Source of the DNA: Bin95 sp965220855
GTDB lineage: Bacteria > Pseudomonadota > Alphaproteobacteria > Bin95
DNA length: 64,000 nucleotides
Assembly: GCA_965220855.1 (NCBI GenBank)
Contig: CBDCQY010000001.1
Span: forward strand, 682,001 to 746,000
Direction of reading: 5' to 3'
A program made the position numbers and the translations under genes. The notes beneath the pieces were generated by a model that had not been told where the DNA came from, made no database searches, and saw only the letters and a list, made by a program, of their open reading frames with translations. The first letter of the stretch is position 1, and the number at the start of each line of letters is the position of its first letter. This document shows, piece after piece, positions 26,498 to 34,730 of the stretch.

Positions 26498-27322
26498 TCA
26501 CTCGCTGATGCGGAACATGACGTCGCGCTTCGGCGCGCGGCCCTCCAGATAGCGGGTGAGGAAGGCGATGGAGAAGTCCAGCTCGTCCAGCGGCACATTC
26601 GGATGCAGGCCCGGATTGGCGTGCAGGCGCTTGTCCTCGGAGCCGAGCGCGTCGAAGAGCGCCAGGCACGCGTCGCGCTCGAACAGCTCGTCCTCCAGCT
26701 GCCAGAGGAAGAAGACCGGGCAGGAGATGGCCCGCGCCGCCCGTTCGATCACCGGGCGATAGTGGGCGGGCTCGGAGACCAGGCCCATCAGGCCCAGCAC
26801 CGCCGCCCGGATGCGCGGCTCGGCCGCGACGAAGGGCGCGCCATAGACCGTGCCCATGGAAAGGCCCCAATAGCCGACCGGCCCGCGGCCGACCTCCGCC
26901 AGCGCCGAGATGGCCTCGAGCGCCGCCCGCCAGTCGGCCACCATGTCGTCGGCCGTGCCCTCGCGTCGCCATTCCGGCCAGAAGGCCTCGCGCCCGCCGG
27001 GGCCGACCTGGCGGCGTCCGTGCACGGGGCCGTCGATGGCGAGGCCGAAATAGCCATGGTCGCGCGCGAGCGCCCCGGCGATATGGGGGATCGGGCGCTG
27101 ATGCCGGTCGCCCGAGGCGCCGTGGCCGAAGCAGACCAGCGGCGCGCCGGGGGCGGCGTTCGCGCCCGACCAGAGCACGCCGGTGACGGCGCGCGCGCCC
27201 CGCATCAGGGTGAACTCCCGCAGGCGCGCGCCGTCGCGCGCTTGCGTCTCATGCCATTCCAGCCGGTTGTCGCTCTCCGCCACGCCCTTGCATCCCGCGT
27301 TTTCGGAAGAGGGCGCGAGCAT
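26498..27322 (-). CDS. alpha/beta hydrolase (dienelactone hydrolase-like)
   Basis: The 274-residue protein starts at the ATG at 27322, or a GTG at 27283; longer frames would run into the serine tRNA and are excluded. It has the oxyanion region CFGHGASGD, the nucleophile elbow GYWGLSMGTVYG (G-x-S-x-G), an aspartate region near LWQLEDELFERD, and a plausible catalytic histidine in HPNVPLDEL. Cytosolic ester or lactone hydrolysis is expected; the substrate is unknown. It lies downstream of tRNA-Ser on the same strand, just before repeat copy 1. Confidence 0.85.
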   Translation of the reverse strand: MLAPSSENAGCKGVAESDNRLEWHETQARDGARLREFTLMRGARAVTGVLWSGANAAPGAPLVCFGHGASGDRHQRPIPHIAGALARDHGYFGLAIDGPVHGRRQVGPGGREAFWPEWRREGTADDMVADWRAALEAISALAEVGRGPVGYWGLSMGTVYGAPFVAAEPRIRAAVLGLMGLVSEPAHYRPVIERAARAISCPVFFLWQLEDELFERDACLALFDALGSEDKRLHANPGLHPNVPLDELDFSIAFLTRYLEGRAPKRDVMFRISE

Positions 27323-27345
27323 CGGTCCGGCTCCGCGCCCGCCGG

Positions 27346-27435
27346 TGGCGGTGGGGGTGGGATTCGAACCCACGGTGCGCTTGCGCGCACAACGGTTTTC
27401 GAGACCGCCCCGTTCGACCGCTCCGGCACCCCACC
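27346..27435 (-). tRNA. tRNA-Ser (anticodon CGA)
   Basis: The 90-nt class II tRNA is read on the minus strand. The acceptor stem is GGTGGGG / CCCCACC with discriminator G and an encoded CCA. The anticodon loop is CTCGAAA, giving CGA for serine UCG codons. A long variable arm (GTGCGC..GCGCAC) and the T-loop GGTTCGAATCC are present. A candidate promoter lies at 27447-27475. Confidence 0.96.
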
Positions 27436-27446
27436 GCAGAGGCGGC

Positions 27447-27475
27447 TTCTTAGCGAACGGGCGGGCGGCCGCCAA
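27447..27475 (-). promoter_or_regulatory. candidate promoter of tRNA-Ser
   Basis: On the minus strand TTGGCG (27475-27470) and TAAGAA (27452-27447) are 17 bp apart, placing initiation about 5 nt upstream of the tRNA 5' end. The -10 element is only a fair match. Confidence 0.4.
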
Positions 27476-27488
27476 GCGCTTTCTTCGC

Positions 27489-27516
27489 TTGACAGCCGGG
27501 CCGCCGGCGCTATAAC
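27489..27516 (+). promoter_or_regulatory. sigma-70-type promoter of rplU-rpmA
   Basis: A perfect TTGACA (27489-27494) and TATAAC (27511-27516) are spaced 16 bp, about 50 bp before the rplU ATG. It is divergent from the tRNA-Ser promoter and likely drives the ribosomal protein genes, possibly continuing into obgE. Confidence 0.65.
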
Positions 27517-27567
27517 CGCCCGTCACGCGCGGCCGGCGCCGCGTTCGGTTTTGGTCCAGAGGGTCGG

Positions 27568-27936
27568 ATGTTCGCGGTCATTCGCACGGGCGGCAAGCAA
27601 TATCGCGTTGCCGAGGGGGACGTCATTCGGGTGGAGCGGCTCGCGGGCGAGGCCGGCGACGCGCTCGTCTTCGAGGACGTGCTGATGCTCGACGCCGGGG
27701 ACGCGCCCCAGGTGGGCGCGCCGCTGCTGGCGGGCGCGCGGGTCGCCGGCACGCTGGTGGAGCAGACGCGCGGCGAGAAGATCATCGTGTTCAAGAAGCG
27801 CCGGCGGCAGAATTCGCGCCGCAAGAACGGCCACCGCCAGCATTACTCCCTGGTCCGCATCGACAGCATCGCCGGGGCGGCGGACGGCGCGACCGGCGAC
27901 ACGCAACCCTCCGGAGGAGACGCCGATGGCGCATAA
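27568..27936 (+). CDS. rplU: 50S ribosomal protein L21
   Basis: The 122-residue protein starts MFAVIRTGGKQYRVAEGD, the L21 signature, and includes KIIVFKKRRRQNSRRKNGHR. It binds 23S rRNA in the large subunit. About 20 residues at the C-terminus beyond the core are Gly/Asp-rich. Its 3' end overlaps rpmA by 11 bp, so the two are translationally coupled. Confidence 0.97.
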   Translation: MFAVIRTGGKQYRVAEGDVIRVERLAGEAGDALVFEDVLMLDAGDAPQVGAPLLAGARVAGTLVEQTRGEKIIVFKKRRRQNSRRKNGHRQHYSLVRIDSIAGAADGATGDTQPSGGDADGA

Positions 27937-28183
27937 GAAGGCAGGCGGCAGTTCCCGCAACGGCCGCGACAGCCCCGGCCAGCGCCTGGGCGTCAAGAAA
28001 TATGGCGGCGAGCATGTGATCCCGGGCAACATCATCGTCCGGCAGCGCGGCACGCGCTTCCATCCGGGCGAGAATGTCGGCCTCGGGCGCGACCACACCC
28101 TGTTTGCCAAGGCCGAGGGGCGGGTGGCCTTTCGCCGCCGAGCCGGCGGGCGCCAGTTCGTCTCGGTGCAGCCGGAGGCTTAG
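27926..28183 (+). CDS. rpmA: 50S ribosomal protein L27
   Basis: The 85-residue protein begins MAHKKAGGSSRNGRDS and includes LGVKKYGGEHVIPGNIIVR and the VGLGRDHTLFA block, all L27 signatures. The N-terminal tail reaches the peptidyl-transferase centre. GGAGGAGA lies just before the start, within rplU. A structured repeat follows, separating it from obgE. Confidence 0.98.
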   Translation: MAHKKAGGSSRNGRDSPGQRLGVKKYGGEHVIPGNIIVRQRGTRFHPGENVGLGRDHTLFAKAEGRVAFRRRAGGRQFVSVQPEA

Positions 28184-28188
28184 CCCCC

Positions 28189-28442
28189 ATTTCTCACGAG
28201 AGCCATGGCCTGCGCGGCGCTGTCGGGCCGGCAGGGCAGGAGAGCGGCGCCGCGCGATGCGGGGACATCGGGCAAGCCGCTCGACGCACCCTGCCGGCCC
28301 GACAGCGCCGCCCTTCGGGTCGCGCCCAGGCGCCCGCCCGCAGCGTTGCGGGCCTCGACCGTAGTTCCTGCTACGCCCTTCGGCCCGCGCCTTGCGGATC
28401 GAACGCCTGGGCGCGACGCAGGCCGTGGCTGTCGTGAGAAAT
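28189..28442. repeat. structured intergenic repeat, copy 2 (254 bp, inverted relative to copy 1)
   Basis: This is the reverse-oriented copy, with arms 28189-28213 and 28418-28442 pairing at 23 of 25 positions. It keeps both internal inverted repeats of copy 1. Where the arm sequence differs from copy 1 (TTTCTCACGA versus TTTCTCCCGA), both strands of the arm have changed together. It lies between rpmA and obgE, which are usually adjacent. A transcript from the rplU promoter would pass through it. Confidence 0.85.
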
Positions 28443-28473
28443 TGGGGCTCGCCTCGCAGGGGCGAGAGCGCCC

Positions 28474-29505
28474 ATGCGCTTCCTGGATGAAGCGAAGGTC
28501 TTTCTGAAGAGCGGCGACGGCGGGCCGGGCGCGATCGGCTTCCGCCGCGAGAAATACGTGCCCTTCGGCGGCCCGGACGGCGGCGATGGCGGGCGCGGCG
28601 GCGATGTCGTGGCCGAATGCGCGCCGGACCTGAACACGCTGATCGACTTTCGCTACCGCCAGCATTTCAAGGCCGCCAGGGGCGCGCCCGGGGCCGGGGC
28701 CCGGCGCACAGGACGCCGGGGCGCGGACGCCGTCCTGGCCGTGCCGCCGGGCACCGAGATTCTCGACGAGGACCGCCGGCTGCGGCTCGCCGACCTCACC
28801 CGGCCGGGCGCGCGCATCGTGCTCTGCCGGGGCGGCGATGGCGGGCGCGGCAATGCGCGCTTCACCTCCTCCACCAATCGCGCGCCACGCCGGGCGGAGC
28901 CGGGCTATCCGGGCGAGGAGCGCTGGGTGTGGCTGCGCCTCAAGCTGATCGCGGAGATCGGCCTGGTCGGTCTGCCCAACGCCGGCAAATCGACCCTGCT
29001 GGCGGCCGTCTCGCGCGCCCGGCCCCGGATTGCCGACTATCCCTTCACCACGCTGGCCCCGCAGCTGGGCGTGGTGGCGATCGACGGCGAGAGCTTCGTC
29101 ATGGCCGACACGCCGGGGCTGATCGAGGGCGCGCACAAGGGCGTCGGCCTCGGCCACCGCTTTCTCGGACATGTGGAGCGCTGCGGCGCGCTGCTGCATC
29201 TGGTGGACGCCGCCGGCCCGGACCCGCTGGCCGCCTGGCGCGCCATTCGCGCCGAACTCGCCGCCTACGGCCACGGCCTCGCCGACAAGCCGGAGATTGC
29301 GGCGCTCAACAAGTGCGACGCCGTTGCGCCCGAGCTTGCGGCCGGGCTGGCGGCGGCGCTGGAGCGGGAGGCGGGCCGGCCGGTGCTGCGGGTCTCCGGC
29401 GCGGCGCGCACCGGTCTGGAGGCGCTGTTGCGCCGGCTGCTGACGGCGGCGAAGGCCGGGCGCGCGGCGGCGGAACCGGCGGAGGCCGCCGCATGGACGC
29501 CCTGA
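28474..29505 (+). CDS. obgE: Obg family GTPase
   Basis: The 343-residue protein has the Gly-rich Obg fold (FLDEAKVFLKSGDGGPG, GGDGGRGGDVV), followed by a GTPase domain with G1 GLPNAGKST, G3 DTPGLIEGAH and an NKCD motif. It assists late 50S maturation and stress control. It lies downstream of rplU-rpmA as in most bacteria, though here a 254-bp repeat intervenes. It overlaps proB by 13 bp. There is no C-terminal OCT domain, as is common in alphaproteobacteria. Confidence 0.97.
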   Translation: MRFLDEAKVFLKSGDGGPGAIGFRREKYVPFGGPDGGDGGRGGDVVAECAPDLNTLIDFRYRQHFKAARGAPGAGARRTGRRGADAVLAVPPGTEILDEDRRLRLADLTRPGARIVLCRGGDGGRGNARFTSSTNRAPRRAEPGYPGEERWVWLRLKLIAEIGLVGLPNAGKSTLLAAVSRARPRIADYPFTTLAPQLGVVAIDGESFVMADTPGLIEGAHKGVGLGHRFLGHVERCGALLHLVDAAGPDPLAAWRAIRAELAAYGHGLADKPEIAALNKCDAVAPELAAGLAAALEREAGRPVLRVSGAARTGLEALLRRLLTAAKAGRAAAEPAEAAAWTP

Positions 29506-30602
29506 AGAACGCCCGGCGCATCATGGTCAAGGTCGGCTCGGCGCTGCTGGTGGACGAGCGGCGGCGGCTGCGTCGGGCCTGGCTCGACGCGCTCGCCGCC
29601 GACATCGGCGCCTGGCGCGGGGAAGGGCGGCAGCTGCTGGTGGTGTCGTCGGGCGCGATCGCGCTCGGGCGCGGCGCGCTCGGCCTGAAGCGCGGGCGCC
29701 TCCGCCTCGACGAGAGCCAGGCGGCGGCGGCCATGGGGCAGATCGTGCTGGCCCAGGCCTGGCGGCAGGCGCTGGCGCGGCACGGCGCGCCGACGGCGCA
29801 ATTGCTGCTGACGCCGGCCGACACCGAGGACCGGCGCTCCTATCTGAACGCCCGCAACACGCTGGCGACGCTGCTGCGCCACGATGTCGTGCCGGTCATC
29901 AACGAGAACGACACGGTGACCACCGAGGAGATCCGCTTCGGCGACAATGACCGCCTGGCGGCCCGCATGGCGCAGATGGCCGGGGCCGACCTGCTGGTGC
30001 TGCTGTCGGATGTGGACGGGCTCTACAGCGCCGATCCGGCGCTGGACCCGGCGGCGGCGCATATCGCGCGGGTCGATGAGGTGACCGACGAGATCGAGGC
30101 CATGGCCGGGCTGACTCAGTCGGATTACGGCAAGGGCGGCATGAAGACCAAGCTCGCCGCGGCGCGCATCGCGCTCGGGGCCGGCGCGGCGATGGCGATC
30201 TGCGACGGGCGCGCCCCCCATCCGCTGGCGCGCCTGGCCGGCGGCGCGCGCGCCACCTGGTTCGCGCCCCGCGCCGCGCCGCAGAACGCCTACAAGGAGT
30301 GGATCCGCGCGACGCTGGCGATCGCCGGGCGGCTCACGGTCGATGACGGCGCGGCGGCGGCGCTCCGGCGCGGCGCCAGCCTGCTGCCGTCGGGCGTCAC
30401 GGCCGTCGCCGGCCCCTTCCGGCGCGGCGATGCGGTCGCGGTGCAGGACGGCGGCGGCAGGGAGCTGGCGCGCGGGCTGGTCGCCTATGATTCCGGCGAG
30501 GCCGAGCGCATACTGGGCCTCCGCAGCGCCGAAATCGAAGCTGCGCTCGGCTATCGCGGCCGCACGGAAATGATCCATCGCGACGATCTGGTGGTGACAT
30601 GA
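29493..30602 (+). CDS. proB: glutamate 5-kinase
   Basis: The 369-residue protein starts at the ATG at 29493, inside the obgE 3' end. The amino acid kinase domain carries IMVKVGSALLVD, VVSSGAIALGR, INENDTV and LLSDVDGLYSADP. A C-terminal PUA domain (SLLPSGVTAVAGPFRRGD) is present. It phosphorylates glutamate in the first step of proline synthesis, and proA follows with a 4-bp overlap. Confidence 0.97.
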   Translation: MDALKNARRIMVKVGSALLVDERRRLRRAWLDALAADIGAWRGEGRQLLVVSSGAIALGRGALGLKRGRLRLDESQAAAAMGQIVLAQAWRQALARHGAPTAQLLLTPADTEDRRSYLNARNTLATLLRHDVVPVINENDTVTTEEIRFGDNDRLAARMAQMAGADLLVLLSDVDGLYSADPALDPAAAHIARVDEVTDEIEAMAGLTQSDYGKGGMKTKLAAARIALGAGAAMAICDGRAPHPLARLAGGARATWFAPRAAPQNAYKEWIRATLAIAGRLTVDDGAAAALRRGASLLPSGVTAVAGPFRRGDAVAVQDGGGRELARGLVAYDSGEAERILGLRSAEIEAALGYRGRTEMIHRDDLVVT

Positions 30603-31855
30603 GCGAGAATGCGACGAGAATCATGGAGCGGCTCGGGCGCGAGGCGCGGGCGGCGGCCGGGCGGCTGGCGGTCGCGCCGGGCGCGGTGAAGGATCGCGCG
30701 CTCGAGGCCGCGGCCGAGGCGGTGCGCCGCCATGGCCCGGCCTTGCTGGAAGCCAACCGGCGGGACCTGGAGCAGGCCGTCCATCTGCGGGCGTCGCTGC
30801 GCGACCGCCTCGCGCTCGACGAGGCGCGGGTGGAGGCGATCGCGCGCGGGCTGGAGGAGGTGGCGCGGCTGCCCGATCCGGTCGGCGAGGTCGCCGCCAG
30901 CTGGACGCGGCCCAACGGGCTGCGTTTCGAGCGGGTGCGCACGCCGCTCGGCGTGGTCGGCGTCATCTACGAATCGCGCCCCAATGTGACCGCCGACGCC
31001 GGCGGCCTCTGCCTCAAGTCCGGCAACGCCGCCATCCTGCGCGGCGGCTCGGAGAGCTTCCATTCCAGCGCCGCCATCGTCGAGGCCCTGCAGGAGGGCC
31101 TGGCGGAGGCCGGCCTGCCGGCGGCCTGCATCCAGCTGGCCCCCACCCGCGACCGCGCGCTCGTCGGGGCCATGCTCACCATGCGCGGCGCGATCGACGT
31201 GGTGGTGCCGCGCGGCGGCAAGGGGCTGGTGCAGCGCGTGCTGGAAGAGGCGCGCGTGCCGGTCATCGGCCATCTGGAGGGGCTCTGCCATGTCTATGTG
31301 GATGCGGCCGCCGACCTGGAGAAGGCGCGCCGCGTCGCCGTCAACGCCAAGATGCGCCGCACGGGCGTGTGCGGCGCGGCCGAGACCATCCTGTTCGACC
31401 GCGCCGTCGCCGGGACGATCATGCCGGCGATCCTCGACGACCTGATCGCCGCCGGCTGCGAGGTGCGCGGCGACGCCGAGGTCTGCGCCGCCGAGGCCCG
31501 CGCCCGGCCCGCCAGCGAGGAAGACTGGGGCACGGAATATCTGGATGCGGTGATCTCGGCGCGCATGGTCGATGGCGTCGAGGACGCGGTCCGCCATATC
31601 CGCCGCTACGGCTCGCAGCACACCGACACCATCCTGACCGAGGACGGACGGGCGGCGGAGCATTTCCTCGCCCATGTGGACAGCGCCATCGTGCTGCACA
31701 ACGCCTCCACCCAGTTCGCCGATGGCGGCGAGTTCGGCTTCGGGGCGGAGATCGGCATCTCGACCGACAAGTTCCATGCGCGCGGGCCGGTCGGGGCGGA
31801 GCAGCTGACGAGCTACAAATATGTCGTGCGCGGCGACGGGACGGTGAGGCCCTGA
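30599..31855 (+). CDS. proA: gamma-glutamyl phosphate reductase
   Basis: The 418-residue aldehyde-dehydrogenase-fold enzyme makes glutamate-5-semialdehyde with NADPH. Visible motifs are GVVGVIYESRPNVTAD, RGGKGLVQRV and the catalytic cysteine region MRRTGVCGAAETIL. It overlaps proB by ATGA and abuts the next gene with no spacer. Length and motifs are standard. Confidence 0.98.
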   Translation: MSENATRIMERLGREARAAAGRLAVAPGAVKDRALEAAAEAVRRHGPALLEANRRDLEQAVHLRASLRDRLALDEARVEAIARGLEEVARLPDPVGEVAASWTRPNGLRFERVRTPLGVVGVIYESRPNVTADAGGLCLKSGNAAILRGGSESFHSSAAIVEALQEGLAEAGLPAACIQLAPTRDRALVGAMLTMRGAIDVVVPRGGKGLVQRVLEEARVPVIGHLEGLCHVYVDAAADLEKARRVAVNAKMRRTGVCGAAETILFDRAVAGTIMPAILDDLIAAGCEVRGDAEVCAAEARARPASEEDWGTEYLDAVISARMVDGVEDAVRHIRRYGSQHTDTILTEDGRAAEHFLAHVDSAIVLHNASTQFADGGEFGFGAEIGISTDKFHARGPVGAEQLTSYKYVVRGDGTVRP

Positions 31856-32830
31856 GTGGCCCGGCTGGCCCGGGTTCGCCTGGCCCCGGCGGCCGGGCGT
31901 ATCGGCCTGCTGGGCGGCTCCTTCAACCCCGCCCATGACGGGCATCGCCATGTGTCGCTGGAGGCGTTGAAGCGCCTCCGCCTCGACCGCGTCTGGTGGC
32001 TGGTGTCGCCGCAGAACCCGCTGAAGGACGCGGCCGGCATGGCCCCGCTGGCGGACCGGCTCGCCGCCGCCGGCGAGATCGCCCGCCATCCGCGCATCGC
32101 CGTCACCGCGCTCGAGGCGGAGCTCGGCACGCGCTACACGCTCGACAGCGTGCGGGCGCTGAAGCGGCGCTTCCCGGCGGTCGATTTCGTCTGGCTCATC
32201 GGCGCCGACAATCTCCTGCAGCTGCCGCGCTGGCGGGGCTGGGGGCAACTTTTCCGGGAGCTGCCGATTGCCGCGCTGGCCCGCGCGCCCTATCATCTCA
32301 ATGCGGTTTTCGGGATGGCGGCGATGCGGTTTGCGCACGCCAGGCTCGGGCCGGAGCGGGCCGCGCTGCTGGCCGGCGCCGAGACGCCCCGCTGGTGCTA
32401 TCTGCCCATTCGGCGCCACCCCGCCTCCGCCACGGCAATCAGGAGCCGCCGCCCGGCAATGCAGCCATCCCTTGCGACCGCGACGCACGCCGCCGAAGAG
32501 CCCGACCTGCTGGGCATCGTGCGCGCCGTGCTGGACGAGATGAAGGCGGTCGACGCCGTGGAAATCGACATGCGCGACAAGACCGCCGTCTGCGACTCCA
32601 TGGTGATCGCCTCGGGCGGCTCTCAGCGCCATGTGCAGGCGATGGCCGAGAAGCTGGTCTCGGCGCTGAAGCCCGCGCTGCCGGCCGCGCCGCCGGTCGA
32701 GGGCGCGGCGCAGGGCGACTGGGTGCTGATCGATGGCGGCGATGTGATCGTCCACCTGTTCCGCCCGGAAGTGCGCGCCTTCTACAGCCTGGAAAAGATG
32801 TGGGACGCGCCGGCCGGCTCCCCGCCCTGA
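31856..32830 (+). CDS. NadD-RsfS in-frame fusion ORF (nicotinate-nucleotide adenylyltransferase + ribosome silencing factor)
   Basis: One 324-codon frame carries two proteins that are normally separate. Residues about 1-198 are NadD: GLLGGSFNPAHDGHRHVS with the nucleotidyltransferase histidines, WLIGADNLLQLPRWRGW, and the C-terminal SATAIRSR. Residues about 202-324 are RsfS: LDEMKAVDAVEIDMRDKT, SGGSQRHVQAMAEKL, DWVLIDGGDVIVHLF. No stop codon lies between them. An ATG at 32459 (codon 202), with AGGAG about 13 bases upstream, could start RsfS separately. The gene begins with GTG directly after the proA stop. NadD makes NaAD for NAD synthesis; RsfS binds L14 to block subunit joining. Confidence 0.9.
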   Translation: MARLARVRLAPAAGRIGLLGGSFNPAHDGHRHVSLEALKRLRLDRVWWLVSPQNPLKDAAGMAPLADRLAAAGEIARHPRIAVTALEAELGTRYTLDSVRALKRRFPAVDFVWLIGADNLLQLPRWRGWGQLFRELPIAALARAPYHLNAVFGMAAMRFAHARLGPERAALLAGAETPRWCYLPIRRHPASATAIRSRRPAMQPSLATATHAAEEPDLLGIVRAVLDEMKAVDAVEIDMRDKTAVCDSMVIASGGSQRHVQAMAEKLVSALKPALPAAPPVEGAAQGDWVLIDGGDVIVHLFRPEVRAFYSLEKMWDAPAGSPP

Positions 32831-32831
32831 G

Positions 32832-33287
32832 ATGCGCCTGCTGGTGATCGCGGTCGGTCGGGCGCGCCGCGATCCCGCCGGGGCGCTGTTCGAGCATTAT
32901 CGCCGTCGGCTGGGCGCCGGGCTTGCGCTCCGCGAGGTCGAGGTTGCGGGCAACGGGCCGGCGCGTCTGCGGGAGGAGGGGCGGCGCCTGCTGGACGCCC
33001 TGCCGGCGGGCGCGGTGGCGGTCGTCCTCGACGGGCGCGGCGAGGCGCTCTCCAGCGCCGGCCTCTCGCGTCGGCTGGCCGCCTGGCGCGACGCCGGCCG
33101 GCGGGACTGCGCCTTTCTCATCGGCGGCGCGGACGGCCACGCGCCGGCCGTGCTGGAGCGGGCGGACTTTCGCCTCTCGCTCGGCCCGATGACCTGGCCG
33201 CATCTGCTGGCCCGCGCCATGCTGGTCGAACAGCTCTACCGCGCGGAAACCATCCGCGCCGGCCACCCCTACCATCGCGGCGCATAG
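32832..33287 (+). CDS. rlmH: 23S rRNA pseudouridine(1915)-N3 methyltransferase
   Basis: The 151-residue SPOUT methyltransferase starts one base after the RsfS stop. Typical segments are LLVIAVGRARRDPAG, the cofactor-binding FLIGGADGHAP, LGPMTWPHLLARAMLVEQLYRA and the terminal HPYHRG. It modifies helix 69 of 23S rRNA on the assembled ribosome. Its position after rsfS is conserved across bacteria. Confidence 0.97.
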   Translation: MRLLVIAVGRARRDPAGALFEHYRRRLGAGLALREVEVAGNGPARLREEGRRLLDALPAGAVAVVLDGRGEALSSAGLSRRLAAWRDAGRRDCAFLIGGADGHAPAVLERADFRLSLGPMTWPHLLARAMLVEQLYRAETIRAGHPYHRGA

Positions 33288-33459
33288 TCAGCCGGTGCGA
33301 GCGCTGGGTGATGGCGGCGGACCGGGGCGAACGGTCGATTGTCGGACCGGCTTGGGAGGCAGGCGATTGATTGCCGGGCGGGGATGGGGGTATCTTGGGC
33401 GGCGTTCGGGAACGGCCGGGCGGGCGATCCGGCGGCTTGCGGGAGGACTGTTGAGCGAC

Positions 33460-34713
33460 ATGGCGATGCGTTTTCTGTCCGCCTTGCTGATGGTGGCGCT
33501 CGCCGGCGCGGCGGCGGCCAAGAATGAGGACGACGACAGCTTCTCCCAGATCTCGCTGTTCGGCACCGTGCTGGAGCGGGTGCGCGCCGAGCATGTGGAA
33601 GAGCCCGAGCTGGACGAGCTGATCGAGGCCGCGATCAACGGCATGCTGTCGGCGCTCGACCCCCATTCCAGCTATCTCGACCGCCGCCGGTACGAGAACA
33701 TGCAGGTCCAGACCAAGGGCGAGTTCGGCGGCCTCGGCATCGAGGTCACGATGGAGAACGGCGTCGTCAAGGTGGTGTCTCCGATCGACGACACGCCCGC
33801 CTTCCGCGCCGGCCTCAAGCCCGGCGACCTGATCACCCATATCGACGGCAATCCGGTGCGCGGCCTGACGCTCGGCCAGGCGGTGGACAAGATGCGCGGC
33901 CAGGTCGATACGCCGATCACGGTCACGGTGCGCCGCCGGGCGGAAGCGCCCTTCGATGTGACCATCATCCGGGCGATCATCGAGATCCGCTCGGTCCGCT
34001 GGCGGTCCGAGGGGGATGTCGGCTATATCCGCATCACCTCCTTCACCGAGAAGACCATGCCGGGCGTCGAGAACGCCGTGCAACGCCTGAAGGAGGAGAT
34101 CGGCGCCGATCTGAAGGGCTATGTGCTGGACCTGCGCAACAATCCGGGCGGGCTGCTGAACCAGGCGGTCGCGGTGTCGGACGCCTTTCTGGAGCGCGGC
34201 GAGATCGTCTCCACGCGCGGGCGCGACAAGAAGTCGGCGGCGCGCTTCAACGCCAGGGCGGGCGACCTGGCGGAAGGGCGGCCGCTGGCGGTGCTCATCA
34301 ACGAAGGCTCGGCCTCGGCCTCGGAGATCGTCGCCGGCGCGCTTCGCGACCACCGGCGCGCGATCCTGCTCGGCACGCAGTCCTTCGGCAAGGGATCGGT
34401 GCAGACCGTGGTGCCGATCTCCGGCCATGGCGCGCTCCGGCTGACCACGGCGCGCTACTACACCCCGTCCGGCGTCTCGATCCAGGCCAAGGGCATCGCG
34501 CCCGACATCGAGGTGAAGCAGGCGGAGCTGACGCCGGTGGAGCCGAGCGGCAGGGCGCGGGAGGCGGATCTGCCGGAGGCGCTCGACAATCCCGACAATC
34601 CGCACGAGGCCGAGGCGGAGGCCCCCGAGCGGCCGTTCGACTATCAGCTGATGCGCGCCCTCGACCTGATCCGCGCGCTCGACGTCTACAGCTCCGCTTC
34701 CGGGCGGGGCTGA
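33460..34713 (+). CDS. ctpA: S41-family carboxy-terminal processing protease
   Basis: The 417-residue periplasmic protease has a signal peptide (FLSALLMVALAGAAAA), a PDZ domain around GEFGGLGIEVTMENG to the TITVTVRR strand, and a tail-specific protease domain. The catalytic serine lies in NEGSASASEIVAGAL and the lysine in TQSFGKGSVQT. The ATG at 33460 was taken; a TTG at 33451, four bases after GGAGG, is a real alternative. It trims C-termini of envelope proteins and cell-wall enzymes. EnvC/M23 genes often precede it in relatives; here only 172 bp without a recognisable gene do. Confidence 0.93.
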   Translation: MAMRFLSALLMVALAGAAAAKNEDDDSFSQISLFGTVLERVRAEHVEEPELDELIEAAINGMLSALDPHSSYLDRRRYENMQVQTKGEFGGLGIEVTMENGVVKVVSPIDDTPAFRAGLKPGDLITHIDGNPVRGLTLGQAVDKMRGQVDTPITVTVRRRAEAPFDVTIIRAIIEIRSVRWRSEGDVGYIRITSFTEKTMPGVENAVQRLKEEIGADLKGYVLDLRNNPGGLLNQAVAVSDAFLERGEIVSTRGRDKKSAARFNARAGDLAEGRPLAVLINEGSASASEIVAGALRDHRRAILLGTQSFGKGSVQTVVPISGHGALRLTTARYYTPSGVSIQAKGIAPDIEVKQAELTPVEPSGRAREADLPEALDNPDNPHEAEAEAPERPFDYQLMRALDLIRALDVYSSASGRG

Positions 34714-34730
34714 CGGGGACGCACGCTGCG

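Noticed and set aside
27323..27526. N-terminal extension of the alpha/beta hydrolase up to 27526
   Set aside because: It would be translated through the serine tRNA gene, so the start must be at 27322 or later.
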